21,875 bases of DNA, from contig CBDUZW010000080.1 of assembly GCA_965371805.1 (NCBI GenBank), positions 1 through 21,875 on the forward strand, given 5' to 3'. The DNA comes from JAOZTV01 sp965371805 (lineage in GTDB: Bacteria; Acidobacteriota; Aminicenantia; UBA2199). The translations under genes and the position numbers were made by a program. The first letter of the stretch is position 1. Each line of letters begins with the position of its first letter. Below, one piece after another: positions 1 to 8,314 of this stretch. A model generated the notes under the pieces. The model worked only from the letters and a program-made list of their open reading frames with translations, did no database searches and was not told where the DNA came from.

Positions 1-53
1 GGTTCACGTACCGTTCTAAGAGAGGCTGGGGTGAAAATCCCTGGTCGACTCAC
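1..53 (+). mobile_element. 3' end of a group II intron (part of domain V and domain VI)
   Basis: The first 18 bases look like the 3' arm of group II intron domain V (CACGTACCGTTCT, close to the family's CACGTACGGTTC). Next comes a domain VI-like hairpin: GGCTGGGG at 24-31 pairs, with G-U wobbles, to CCCTGGTC at 39-46 across a short loop, and GAG at 20-22 pairs with CTC at 49-51. An unpaired A at 48, just before the distal CTC, sits where the branch-point adenosine belongs. The intron should end at AC, about 52-53, in line with the AY 3' end of these introns. The catalytic 5' half and any reverse transcriptase lie outside the window. The fold was judged by eye; the type is known, the subclass is not. 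Confidence 0.62.
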
Positions 54-115
54 CAATTGCAATAAGGGCATGTTTTAATGAATTAATAAATCTCAATAGG
101 ATTTAATTTTACGAT

Positions 116-2938
116 ATGAAATCAATTGGTCTAAGAAGTTTTTGTTTTTTAATGACACTATTATCAACGAATATTTTATTCTCACAAAATAATAATATTC
201 GTTTTGAACGGATTTCCATTGAACAGGGCTTATCTCAATCTTCAGTTAATTGTATATTTCAAGATAGTCAGGGTTTTATGTGGTTTGGCACACAGGACGG
301 ATTAAATAAATTCGACGGATATCAATTTACCGTTTATCGACATGATCCAAAAAGAAACTCTAGTATAAGTAATAGTTATATCCAGTCAATTTTTGAAGAT
401 ACAGAAAGTAATCTGTGGATTGGGACACGAGGTGGCGGACTAAATAAATTTAACAGAAAGACAGAAACTTTTACAAGATACTTGCATCAAACTAATAACC
501 TAAAAAGTCTTAGTAATAACGTAATCAGTTCTATTTATGAAGATATTGAGGGTGACTTATGGATTGGAACACAGGGCGGTCTCAATAAATTCGATCGAAA
601 GGCTGAAACCTTCACTTGTCACCGGAATCAAGCAAATAATCCTCAAAGCTTAGGTAGCAACTTTATTTTGTCGATTATAGAAGATACTGCGGGCAACCTG
701 TGGATTGGAACTAATGGCGGTTTAAATAAATTCGATCGAAAGGCTGAAACATTCACACGTTACCTTCATCATCCCGATAATCCAAAGAGTCTCAGCCACA
801 ATTATGTCTTGTCGATTTTTGAAGATAGCGATTGCAATCTGTGGGTCGGGACACATGGTGGTGGACTTAATAAATTTGATCGAAAGGCCGAAACTTTTTC
901 ACATTACCTACATCAAGAGGATAAGCCTTTGAGTTTAAGTAGTAATTCTGTCTATACAATTATTGAAGATAAAGGCGGTAACCTGTGGATTGCTACACAA
1001 GGAGGCGGGCTTAATAAATTTGATAGAAAAACAGAAAACTTCATTCAATATCAGAATAAACTCAATAATTCTCTGAGTCTCAGCAATAATTTTGTCAGAT
1101 CTATTTTTGAAGATAATTTAGGAATCCTATGGATTGGTACAGATGGCAACGGAATTAATAAACTAGATCCAAAGACAGAAGCCTTCAACCTTTATCAACA
1201 TCAGGCTGATAATTTCCAAAGCATCAGTAACAACTCTATCAAATCAATTTATGAAGATTTAAACAACAACTTGTGGATAGGAACCAAGGGTGGTGGACTC
1301 AATAAATTTGATCCAAAGACGAAAGTTTTCAAGTACTATTCTCTCCCCCTAAATTCCAACAAGAACATTATCAGATCTATTTGTGAAGATTCAAGAAGTA
1401 ACTTATGGATAGGGACAGATGGCGGAGGGCTTTATAAGTTTGATAGAAGTACTGAAACATATACATGTTATATAAATCAGCCCGATAACTCACTAAGTCT
1501 CAGCAATAACTTTGTCTATGCTCTACATGAAGATGCCGTTGAAAACTTGTGGATTGGAACTCTGGGAGGTGGTCTAAACAAATTTAATCGTAATTCAGAA
1601 ACCTTCACCAGATACCAACATCAGCCCGATAATCAAAAGAGTCTCAGTCATAACAATATTTACTCAATTATTGAAAGTTCAGATGGCAATCTTTGGATTG
1701 GAACTATTGGTGGCGGGCTTAATAAATTTGATAGAAATACTGAAACAGTTACATGTTATATGAACCAGTCGGATAATCCATTGAGTATTAGCAATAACGA
1801 CATATATGCTTTACATGAAGATGCTGAAGGTAATCTGTGGATCGGAACTGCTGGTGGCGGACTTAATAAATTTGACAGTAATACAGAAACCTTTATTTGC
1901 TACCGTGAAAGTGATGGCTTGCCTAATGAAGTAATAAATGGGATACTTGAAGACGATGAAAGAAACTTGTGGATAAGTACAAATTATGGAATTTGTAAAT
2001 TCAACCCTCAAACAAAAACTTTTACTAATTATGACAGAAATGACGGTCTGCAAAGTGACGAATTTAATGGAGGAGCTTATTATAAAAGTAGAATCGGCAT
2101 GATGTTTTTTGGTGGAGTAAATGGCCTAAACGAATTTCACCCCGACAGTATTAAGGATAATATTTATGTTCCTCCCGTAGTAATTACTGACTTTTTATTA
2201 TTCAATAAATCAGTGAAAGTAAGCAATACTAAATCAGACAAATTTCAATTAAAACAACATATCAACTTTACCAATAAAATTGTGCTAAATTATACAGATT
2301 ATATTTTTGCTTTCGAATTTTCAGCATTAAATTATAGGCAATCTGAAAAAAATCAATATAAATATAAATTAGAAGGTTTTGATGAACAATGGATAGAAAC
2401 GGGCTACAAGCATCGTAGAGCAACTTATACAAACTTAGCACATGGTGAATATACATTTAGAGTAATAGCCTCAAATGATGACGGTTATTGGAATGAAGAA
2501 GGAACATCAATAAAAATAACAATAATCCCACCATGGTGGAAAACACAACTACTTTATGCAATATTAGTTATTTTAACAATATCAATTATAGCAGCCTATA
2601 TTAAATGGAGAGAAAGTAAATTAAAACATGATAAAGAAAGCTTAGAAAGGACTGTAATAGAAAGAACATCAGAAATTGTGCAACAGAAAAAAGAAATTGA
2701 ATCCAAAGCAAATCAATTAATTATTACCAATAAAAAATTGGTGAATGCATTAAATGAAGTTAAACAATTAAGTGGATTGATTCCTATTTGTGCATGGTGC
2801 AAAAAAATCTGTGATGATGAAGGCTCCTGGAGCCAAATGGAGAAATATATTTCTAGTCATTCTGAAGCGGAATTTAGCCATGGAATGTGTCCAGAGTGTA
2901 GAATTAAAGAGACAAAAAATTTACACAAAAATATATAA
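116..2938 (+). CDS. Two-component-type propeller sensor with Y_Y_Y domain and C-terminal cysteine domain, no kinase
   Basis: A 940-residue exported sensor. Residues 1-23 form a signal peptide ending FSQ. About 14 tandem Reg_prop blades of some 47 residues follow (core NLWIGTxGGGLNKFDRKTE), enough for two seven-bladed propellers, up to about residue 710. A Y_Y_Y immunoglobulin-like domain (about 745-803) precedes one membrane helix (about 806-829) and a charged coiled coil (about 832-885). This is the outside-sensor layout of hybrid two-component proteins, but the histidine kinase, ATPase and receiver that normally follow are absent. The protein ends in a short domain with C892/C895 and C925/C928 (PICAWCKK ... 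MCPEC), a type also found at the end of other signalling proteins and probably zinc-binding. It has no obvious operon partner. The Shine-Dalgarno site is weak (TAGGA, about 14 bases before ATG), but the signal peptide supports this start. The ligand is unknown; sugars or polymers are typical for the family. Confidence 0.9.
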   Translation: MKSIGLRSFCFLMTLLSTNILFSQNNNIRFERISIEQGLSQSSVNCIFQDSQGFMWFGTQDGLNKFDGYQFTVYRHDPKRNSSISNSYIQSIFEDTESNLWIGTRGGGLNKFNRKTETFTRYLHQTNNLKSLSNNVISSIYEDIEGDLWIGTQGGLNKFDRKAETFTCHRNQANNPQSLGSNFILSIIEDTAGNLWIGTNGGLNKFDRKAETFTRYLHHPDNPKSLSHNYVLSIFEDSDCNLWVGTHGGGLNKFDRKAETFSHYLHQEDKPLSLSSNSVYTIIEDKGGNLWIATQGGGLNKFDRKTENFIQYQNKLNNSLSLSNNFVRSIFEDNLGILWIGTDGNGINKLDPKTEAFNLYQHQADNFQSISNNSIKSIYEDLNNNLWIGTKGGGLNKFDPKTKVFKYYSLPLNSNKNIIRSICEDSRSNLWIGTDGGGLYKFDRSTETYTCYINQPDNSLSLSNNFVYALHEDAVENLWIGTLGGGLNKFNRNSETFTRYQHQPDNQKSLSHNNIYSIIESSDGNLWIGTIGGGLNKFDRNTETVTCYMNQSDNPLSISNNDIYALHEDAEGNLWIGTAGGGLNKFDSNTETFICYRESDGLPNEVINGILEDDERNLWISTNYGICKFNPQTKTFTNYDRNDGLQSDEFNGGAYYKSRIGMMFFGGVNGLNEFHPDSIKDNIYVPPVVITDFLLFNKSVKVSNTKSDKFQLKQHINFTNKIVLNYTDYIFAFEFSALNYRQSEKNQYKYKLEGFDEQWIETGYKHRRATYTNLAHGEYTFRVIASNDDGYWNEEGTSIKITIIPPWWKTQLLYAILVILTISIIAAYIKWRESKLKHDKESLERTVIERTSEIVQQKKEIESKANQLIITNKKLVNALNEVKQLSGLIPICAWCKKICDDEGSWSQMEKYISSHSEAEFSHGMCPECRIKETKNLHKNI

Positions 2939-3075
2939 ACATATAACAAAGCTAAGCGTTCATTATGGGGTAGTGGAAGCGAAGCTGTCATAGACGGCAA
3001 GGTAACTGAAATGAAACCTTAAAACTTTTATTTTTCTTTTAACAATAATTTTTTATTCAAATAAGCCCACTGGTC

Positions 3076-3168
3076 CTATTTTCCAAATAACACTACCCGG
3101 TTACGCCCTGCTTCTTTCCCGTTGTAAAGAGCTTCATCCGCCCGTTTCAGGACCATGGCAACGATTCC
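3076..3168 (-). pseudogene. C-terminal remnant of a GGDEF (diguanylate cyclase) gene
   Basis: On the minus strand, 30 codons before the TAG at 3078-3076 read VLKRADEALYNGKEAGRN followed by RVVLFGK. This is the conserved last helix and strand of GGDEF domains (typically LLKRADEALYRAKEAGRNRV), so the match is clear although short. An in-frame TAA (3171-3169) closes the frame directly upstream, and no GG(D/E)EF signature or upstream part is visible. It is therefore a decayed 3' fragment that cannot make cyclic di-GMP. It faces the permease remnant and shows that this locus had lost genes besides the one hit by the insertion sequence. Confidence 0.8.
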
Positions 3169-3352
3169 TTAACTGTACTGCAATAGAGGGTGAAAAGCAC
3201 TTTATTATAGGGGGATGGGCCATTTAGTTTGATTTGTTATTTAGTCTTAATTGCATATTTAGGGCAAATCAGTCATAGGATTTAAAGGTTTTTGAAAATT
3301 CGGATATTCCAAATCCAAGATTCCCAAATTGTAAAATATCCTAAGCAATTAG

Positions 3353-3500
3353 ACGCTTACATCTGTTTTTACATTAAGAAGAAAACTTCCTGATTTGCCT
3401 AGACCATATAAGACCTGGGGTTATCCAATTATGCCAATACTTTTTATAACAGCATCTTTGGGAATTCTGATCAATACCCTGATACAAAAACCGGTTGAAT
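3353..3500 (+). pseudogene. APC-family amino-acid permease remnant, part before the IS66 insertion
   Basis: The plus-strand frame reads LRRKLPDLPRPYKTWGYP, then PIMPILFITASLGILINTL and IQKPVE. This is the conserved stretch before and within the last membrane helices of amino-acid permeases of the APC superfamily. A TAG at 3350-3352 closes the frame upstream and no earlier part of the gene is visible, so the gene had already lost most of its length. At 3500 the frame runs into the left end of the IS66 element and would stop at a TAA inside it (3509-3511). The frame continues at 9115 beyond the element. The substrate cannot be told. Confidence 0.85.
3493..3500. repeat. Left target-site duplication of the IS66 element (GGTTGAAT)
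   Basis: GGTTGAAT stands directly before the left terminus GTAAGCG and again directly after the right terminus at 9107-9114. Eight bases is the usual target duplication length for the IS66 family. Both copies are identical, and removing one copy together with the element restores a permease reading frame. Confidence 0.95.
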
Positions 3501-3527
3501 GTAAGCGTTAAACAGAACTTTCAATTA
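3501..3527. repeat. Left inverted repeat of the IS66 element
   Basis: The left end begins GTAAGCGTTAAACAGAAC. Read inward from the other side, the right end (9106 down) begins GTAAGCGATCAGTAAACC. The seven terminal bases are identical, and TAAAC recurs after a gap of about three bases. The inner limit is approximate. Confidence 0.75.
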
Positions 3528-3607
3528 CACACATCTTATTAATAATATGATTTTTTCAAAGATTTTTTTTGTTGACTTTCAAGGGAATAACTAGCACCTT
3601 TTTTTAA

Positions 3608-6493
3608 TTAAGTGAGGGGCTCTCCATTAATATTAAAAAATATCGCTTGTTCAATCTGAAATTCGTCTCTTCCCTGATTAATGATCTCAAAAAGTTCGAT
3701 CCATTTTTCCTGGTAAGGCCTAAGATCTCCGCCCAAAACAACCACTGCTCCGTCCTTGGTGCGGCTTAGCCCGCTGGCAGCAGTTACCAGCCCGCCACCT
3801 TCACTATTAACTGAATAGTTTAGAATTTTTTGTGCTTTTTCAAAATCAAAGAAAGTGATCATGGCCCGGCACAGGTTGTAATGATTCAGAATCTTCCAAA
3901 CTACCATGGTGGAATCTTCACCTTTCATGGAGCCTGCCATTAATTTATCCCGGACATCAAATATAAAGTTTTGCACATCAGTTACCGAATCGATGGGGGG
4001 AAACTCATTTAAAGCGGATTTCTTTTTCTTTTCTTTGGCTATAAACTGGGATTTATTGGGTTGAATATTTGTGGATTTTTTAACTTTTGGGGAAAATTCC
4101 AAATTTACTTTATTAACAATTCCTTCTTCAGAATTCAGGATATCTTCTCCTTTATTTAAATAATTTTTGCCATAATTTTTCACTGTTTCTTTATGCCAAT
4201 CATTGAGTGATGAGTTAATGCCACAATCAGCACAAGTTATCCCATTACCTGCTATTATCGCTCCCCTAGATAGTTGATTCAAGTAGTTTTTTAATTTTGC
4301 ATCTTTACTTGAAATCCTTCCATTGCAAGCTGAGTTAGAGCAACATAAAACTACACTTTCTGAATCAATATTTTTATTTTTTTCTATTTTTTGTATCCTC
4401 TGTTTTACTATTCCAGCAGCCCACCATAATTTTGCATTTAATGCCGCTTTATCAATGTTTATTCCTCGTAAGTTAGCCCCATTTTCACACATAAAAATAG
4501 GATTACCGTTTTTGGGTACATACAAATATCCCTCTCCCTGGTTGTATTCTGTCTCAGGGCATGGACACTCATTATCAGAACAGAGGGCTTTGGATTTGTC
4601 GTAATTATTATTCGGCAACTCAAAAAACTGGCCGCCAATTATTTTTTTCATTACAGGCACAAGCGATTTTAGAATATCTATGTCTGTAATTTTTAATATT
4701 GCTTTCCGCTGTAGTTTTATATCCGTTTCTTGCTCTACAATTATCAATAGGTTTTTTTCCCTCTTTGTTGCTTCAAATATTTTTTCTTTCTCTTCAGGAT
4801 GTTTTTCTTTTGAATATAACTCCCTAAAGAAATTCTCATCTTTAATCTCCGCTATCTGATAATTATTAAGTCTTTTACCACTATCATAAATTTCCTTCGC
4901 ACCTTTTTCTCCATCCGCTACTGCAATTTTTTTGATCAATTTACTATTATCATTAAATAACTCAAGCATAGAGAGTTTTTCTTTAGTATTTTCACTTAAA
5001 TAAAGCTTAGTTAAAAGCTCAATGTTGGTAATTCTTTTAAGGATATTATTTTTCTCCTTTTCATCTTTAGTCTCCTTAAACTTTTCCAGTAAATTCTGCT
5101 GTTCTTTATAATTAACTTCTGGATATCTATTCCTAATAATGTCGTGAACATCTACAAATATTGGATTTACTAACATTTGAAATAACTCAGAATCGCTCCT
5201 TATCATTCCAATAACTCTATCTCTTTCTTTCATGTTTCTTGAACTATCTTTAGCAATTTTTATTAAAGTTTCTTGATTTTCTATTTTTTCAACAGCTATT
5301 AATCGTATTCTTTGGTTGTCATCTTTTTCTGCAATTTCAACTATTTTATCTTGATCTTCACACTTATTTAATGCCCATAATTTAACATCCTCGTTTTTAA
5401 TACTAAGCCCTATATCTACTGCAATTTTAGTTTCATTTATTCTTTTTAAGGCCTCAAGTTTTAAAGCACCGTCCGTTTCTTCATTAACAATTGCAATAAG
5501 ATATTTATCTTCTTTAATCCGATTTAGTGCAGATAATCTATTCTCTTTATCTGCATCTTCGGTAGCAATTTTGCATAAAGATGCTTGATTTTCATTTTTG
5601 TTGATAGCTTTTAAGCGTACATTTTTGTTGCTATCATTTTCTGCTATTTTAATTATTTTTTCCTGGTCTGAACATTGTTTTATTGCCCAAAGCTTGGTGT
5701 TTTCGCTATTGCTCGCAAGTCCTAAATCTATAGCTATTTTAGTATCACTTATATTTTTAAGTACTTCAAATTTTACATCTTCTTTCTTTGTGTCATTTAC
5801 TATTTTTATAAGATAATTATCTTCTTTAATCCGATTTAGTGCAGATAATCTATTCTCTTTATCTGCATCTTCGGTAGCAATTTTGCATAAAGATGCTTGA
5901 TTTTCATTTTTGTTGATAGCTTTTAAGCGTACATTTTTGTTGCTATCATTTTCTGCTATTTTAATTATTTTTTCCTGGTCTGAACATTGTTTTATTGCCC
6001 AAAGCTTGGTGTTTTCGCTATTGCTCGCAAGTCCTAAATCTATAGCTATTTTAGTATCACTTATATTTTTAAGTGCTTCAAATTTTACATCTTCCTTCTT
6101 TGTACTATTCGCTATTTTAATAAGATCTTCATCATCTAGATTTACCCATTTATTATTAAATACTTTCTCAATTACTTGCATTTCTTCTTCATTTTCGAGA
6201 ATATAAATAAGACTAGCTTTATCCTTTAAGGAATCAGCAACCTTTTCTCTTATTTCTATGCATCTTCCATCATGTATTATATTAGGTTGCGATGCTTTTT
6301 TATAAATATTAAATAATTGTTTATCACTGTATTTTTGGGGAATTTTATTAATAGCTTCGTTTTGGGCAGAATCTCCATATTCTCCCCAAAGATTTGAATC
6401 TAAATTTGTTCCCGTAATTTTCCTATAAATGGGTAGTATTACCCAAAAAATAGTTAAGACAATAACAACTGTAAAAACCAATAATTGTTCCAT
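3608..6493 (-). CDS. IS66 passenger: membrane-anchored HEAT-like repeat protein with cysteine clusters, function unknown
   Basis: A 961-residue protein I do not recognise. One N-terminal membrane helix (about residues 4-22) is followed by a long helical-repeat region (about 110-600) built from units of some 26 residues, such as NVRLKAIxKxENQxxLxKIA; this resembles HEAT-type solenoids used for protein binding. Four units form a 104-residue block that occurs twice almost unchanged. Two cysteine groups follow, CSDNECPCP with MCENG (about 634-668) and LCCSNSAC with TCADC (about 715-755), which look like zinc sites. A lysine-rich linker then leads to a C-terminal domain (about 832-961) with more balanced base composition than the repeats. 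The ATG follows AAGGAG by 8 bases, a strong start. The gene lies inside the IS66 termini, 153 bp downstream of tnpC in the same direction; no convincing promoter was found in that gap. It may act at the inner membrane as a scaffold, but no enzymatic motif is visible. Confidence 0.85.
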   Translation of the reverse strand: MEQLLVFTVVIVLTIFWVILPIYRKITGTNLDSNLWGEYGDSAQNEAINKIPQKYSDKQLFNIYKKASQPNIIHDGRCIEIREKVADSLKDKASLIYILENEEEMQVIEKVFNNKWVNLDDEDLIKIANSTKKEDVKFEALKNISDTKIAIDLGLASNSENTKLWAIKQCSDQEKIIKIAENDSNKNVRLKAINKNENQASLCKIATEDADKENRLSALNRIKEDNYLIKIVNDTKKEDVKFEVLKNISDTKIAIDLGLASNSENTKLWAIKQCSDQEKIIKIAENDSNKNVRLKAINKNENQASLCKIATEDADKENRLSALNRIKEDKYLIAIVNEETDGALKLEALKRINETKIAVDIGLSIKNEDVKLWALNKCEDQDKIVEIAEKDDNQRIRLIAVEKIENQETLIKIAKDSSRNMKERDRVIGMIRSDSELFQMLVNPIFVDVHDIIRNRYPEVNYKEQQNLLEKFKETKDEKEKNNILKRITNIELLTKLYLSENTKEKLSMLELFNDNSKLIKKIAVADGEKGAKEIYDSGKRLNNYQIAEIKDENFFRELYSKEKHPEEKEKIFEATKREKNLLIIVEQETDIKLQRKAILKITDIDILKSLVPVMKKIIGGQFFELPNNNYDKSKALCSDNECPCPETEYNQGEGYLYVPKNGNPIFMCENGANLRGINIDKAALNAKLWWAAGIVKQRIQKIEKNKNIDSESVVLCCSNSACNGRISSKDAKLKNYLNQLSRGAIIAGNGITCADCGINSSLNDWHKETVKNYGKNYLNKGEDILNSEEGIVNKVNLEFSPKVKKSTNIQPNKSQFIAKEKKKKSALNEFPPIDSVTDVQNFIFDVRDKLMAGSMKGEDSTMVVWKILNHYNLCRAMITFFDFEKAQKILNYSVNSEGGGLVTAASGLSRTKDGAVVVLGGDLRPYQEKWIELFEIINQGRDEFQIEQAIFFNINGEPLT
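5505..5762. repeat. Tandem duplication, copy 1 (258 bp, identical to 5817-6074)
   Basis: These 258 bases recur without a mismatch 312 bases further on, and the similarity runs on with scattered changes on both sides. The period is 312 bp, or 104 codons, so the reading frame of the passenger gene is kept. On the protein it covers about residues 245-330. Identity at all codon positions points to a recent duplication or to gene conversion. Confidence 0.97.
5817..6074. repeat. Tandem duplication, copy 2 (258 bp, identical to 5505-5762)
   Basis: Second copy of the in-frame 312-bp period repeat in the passenger gene, covering about residues 141-226 (units starting GLASNSENTKLWAIKQ). The first differences outside the identical core are A/T at 5816 versus 5504 and G/A at 6075 versus 5763. 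Confidence 0.97.
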
Positions 6494-6646
6494 TTCTATC
6501 TCTCCTTATATTTATTAATAATTTAAATTTTAATAGTTCCGGGCTACTCGCCTTGTTGCTAACTAATATATATATTGCCATCTGAATAGTCTATTAAAGA
6601 AAGGTAAGTGCCTAATTCCTTTAAATTACAAGATATCATAATAAAT
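6494..6646. other. Spacer between tnpC and the passenger gene
   Basis: This 153-bp AT-rich spacer sits between the tnpC stop and the passenger start. It holds the passenger's ribosome binding site (AAGGAGAG on the minus strand, about 6502-6509). I found no well-spaced promoter and no clear terminator hairpin, so the passenger may be read through from the tnp genes or from a weak promoter here. Confidence 0.5.
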
Positions 6647-8254
6647 TTATTTTTTCAACTCTGGATTATCAATATTCATTGGTAATAAATCAAATATTCT
6701 TTCTGGAGTTTTTGCTTTTGGATATTCTTCAAACAGATATTTCAAATATTTATATGGTTCCAGCCCATTTGCCTTAGCAGTTTCAATCAGGCTATAAAAC
6801 AAAGCACTTGATTCTGCCCCTCTAGGAGACACTGCGAAAAGCCAATTCTTGCGTCCCACGGCAAATGGTCTTATTGCATTTTCAACCAGGTTATTGTCCA
6901 TTCGAACAATCCCATTTTCAACATAATTTATTAACAGAGGCCATTGGTTTGCCATATAATTTAAAGACCTTCCCAATAGACACTGAGGTGGTATCTTTGG
7001 TAATGTAACTTCAAGCCATACTTCCAATTCTTTTATAATAGGAACAGACTTTTCCTGTCTTAAATTATAAAGACTATCTTCATTCAAATTCTTCTCTCTA
7101 GCTTTGCGTTCAATTAAGTACAGGTCCTGAATTTTCTTTAATGCAAAATTTGCTTTACTATTTCCTTTATATTGTATCTTTTTCTTTTTACCTGCAGCAT
7201 TAAGAGCCTCTGTAAATTTCCTCCGAACATGCGCCCAGCACCCACTATGAATAATACCTTTTTTACCATCAAGAAAATTGTATCCCTGATATCCATCTGT
7301 TTGGACGTATCCCTTATAATCTCCTAAGAAATTCTCTGGAACCTTGCCACCCCTGCTTGGAGAGTAATGAAAATAAACTCCTGGCTTATTAAGATAAACT
7401 CCACGGAAAATCCACATATAGGAGTTAGTAGCGGGATCTCTTCCCGGTTCCTTTAATACCTGCATTGTTGTTTCATCTATATTTAGTAAAGGACCGGACA
7501 ACACCCATAGTCTTAGCATCTCCAGTAACGGTTTTAAGATATCTGCTACATAAAAAAACCAGTTACACATCGTGGCTCTGGATATTTGCACATCATATCT
7601 TTCAAATTGCTGTTCCTGACGGTAAAAAGGAAGGGCATCGCAAAATTTACCGATCATAAGATGGGCAACAAGACTTGGACTTGCAAAACTCTTAGGGATT
7701 ATCTGGGGAGGAACTGGAGCTATACTGACTGTTTTACCAACACCATCTACACCTTCACAGCATTTGCAGGCATATTTAGGCCTGATATGTAATTCAACCC
7801 AGAGCTTTGCAGGATCAATTTGAAGTTTTTCAGATGTTTCTTCTCCAATCCTGCTTTTTATTGCTCCACAACCGCATTGTTTTTCCTCATTGGAAATATC
7901 ATGAATAACTTCAACACGGAGAAGATCTTCCGGAAGGGGCTTTCTTCCACTCTTTTTCCTCTCATGTTCTTTGATAACAACGGATTCTTCTTCTGGTTCA
8001 ATTTCTTCTACTTCCTGTGCCCAATCTTCAAATAAGGATCGCTGCATTTCATCTATTTCATTTGGAAATCTCTCTGAAAGTTTTGCATAAAGCTTTAATC
8101 TTAATAACTTTAACTCTTCATGTAAAAATTCATTCCGATTTTCTAGAAAACCAACTTTTTTCTGAATATTAGAGTGTTTTTTAGTTAAAATTTTGATTGT
8201 GTCTTTCAGCTCTGAAATACTTTCATGTGGCTCTTTTTGACCCTCTTTTAACAT
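6647..8254 (-). CDS. tnpC: IS66-family transposase TnpC
   Basis: The 535-residue catalytic subunit of IS66 transposition. It begins with a leucine-rich coiled coil (about 10-60). A cysteine zinc-finger region follows (QCGCGAIKS at about 126-134 and YACKCCEG at about 161-168). Then comes the DDE catalytic domain with D260 (NIDETTMQV), D320 (VQTDGYQGY) and E458 (NNLVENAIRP). The end carries the typical IS66 tail (YKYLKYLFEEYP). Length and all three catalytic acids are as expected, so the enzyme looks functional. It lies 60 bp downstream of tnpB. No good ribosome binding site precedes the ATG at 8254, so translation may depend on coupling or the true start may differ by some codons. Confidence 0.96.
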   Translation of the reverse strand: MLKEGQKEPHESISELKDTIKILTKKHSNIQKKVGFLENRNEFLHEELKLLRLKLYAKLSERFPNEIDEMQRSLFEDWAQEVEEIEPEEESVVIKEHERKKSGRKPLPEDLLRVEVIHDISNEEKQCGCGAIKSRIGEETSEKLQIDPAKLWVELHIRPKYACKCCEGVDGVGKTVSIAPVPPQIIPKSFASPSLVAHLMIGKFCDALPFYRQEQQFERYDVQISRATMCNWFFYVADILKPLLEMLRLWVLSGPLLNIDETTMQVLKEPGRDPATNSYMWIFRGVYLNKPGVYFHYSPSRGGKVPENFLGDYKGYVQTDGYQGYNFLDGKKGIIHSGCWAHVRRKFTEALNAAGKKKKIQYKGNSKANFALKKIQDLYLIERKAREKNLNEDSLYNLRQEKSVPIIKELEVWLEVTLPKIPPQCLLGRSLNYMANQWPLLINYVENGIVRMDNNLVENAIRPFAVGRKNWLFAVSPRGAESSALFYSLIETAKANGLEPYKYLKYLFEEYPKAKTPERIFDLLPMNIDNPELKK

Positions 8255-8314
8255 GAGTAATTATACCATATTATGCTTGAGATATCCATTACATAGACTG
8301 TATTATCAACACTT

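Larger units (their letters stand above)
2939..3500. other. Gene-poor stretch with gene remnants
   Basis: There is no intact gene between the propeller gene and the left end of the IS66 element. It holds a GGDEF remnant (3076-3168, minus strand) and a permease remnant (3353-3500, plus strand), listed separately. The propeller gene's reading frame, after its stop, stays open to a TAA at 3020-3022 and could encode ...SEAVIDGKVTEMKP; this may be chance or the tail of another lost gene. I see nothing recognisable in 3181-3350. Confidence 0.7.

Noticed and set aside
260..1960. Repeated DNA at about 140-bp spacing, as in a CRISPR or satellite array
   Set aside because: The repeats are diverged and in frame and encode propeller blades of the sensor protein; there are no constant repeats with unique spacers.
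2940..2962. Start of an integron attC site (TATAACAAAGC after the propeller gene)
   Set aside because: It resembles the 5' part of some attC sites, but no matching core site or folding partner lies within 150 bp; the GCGTTAAAC at about 3505 belongs to the IS66 terminus.
5598..6206. Two nearly identical plus-strand frames starting MLIAFKRTFL
   Set aside because: They are antisense to the passenger gene and identical only because of its tandem duplication; no ribosome binding sites or domains.
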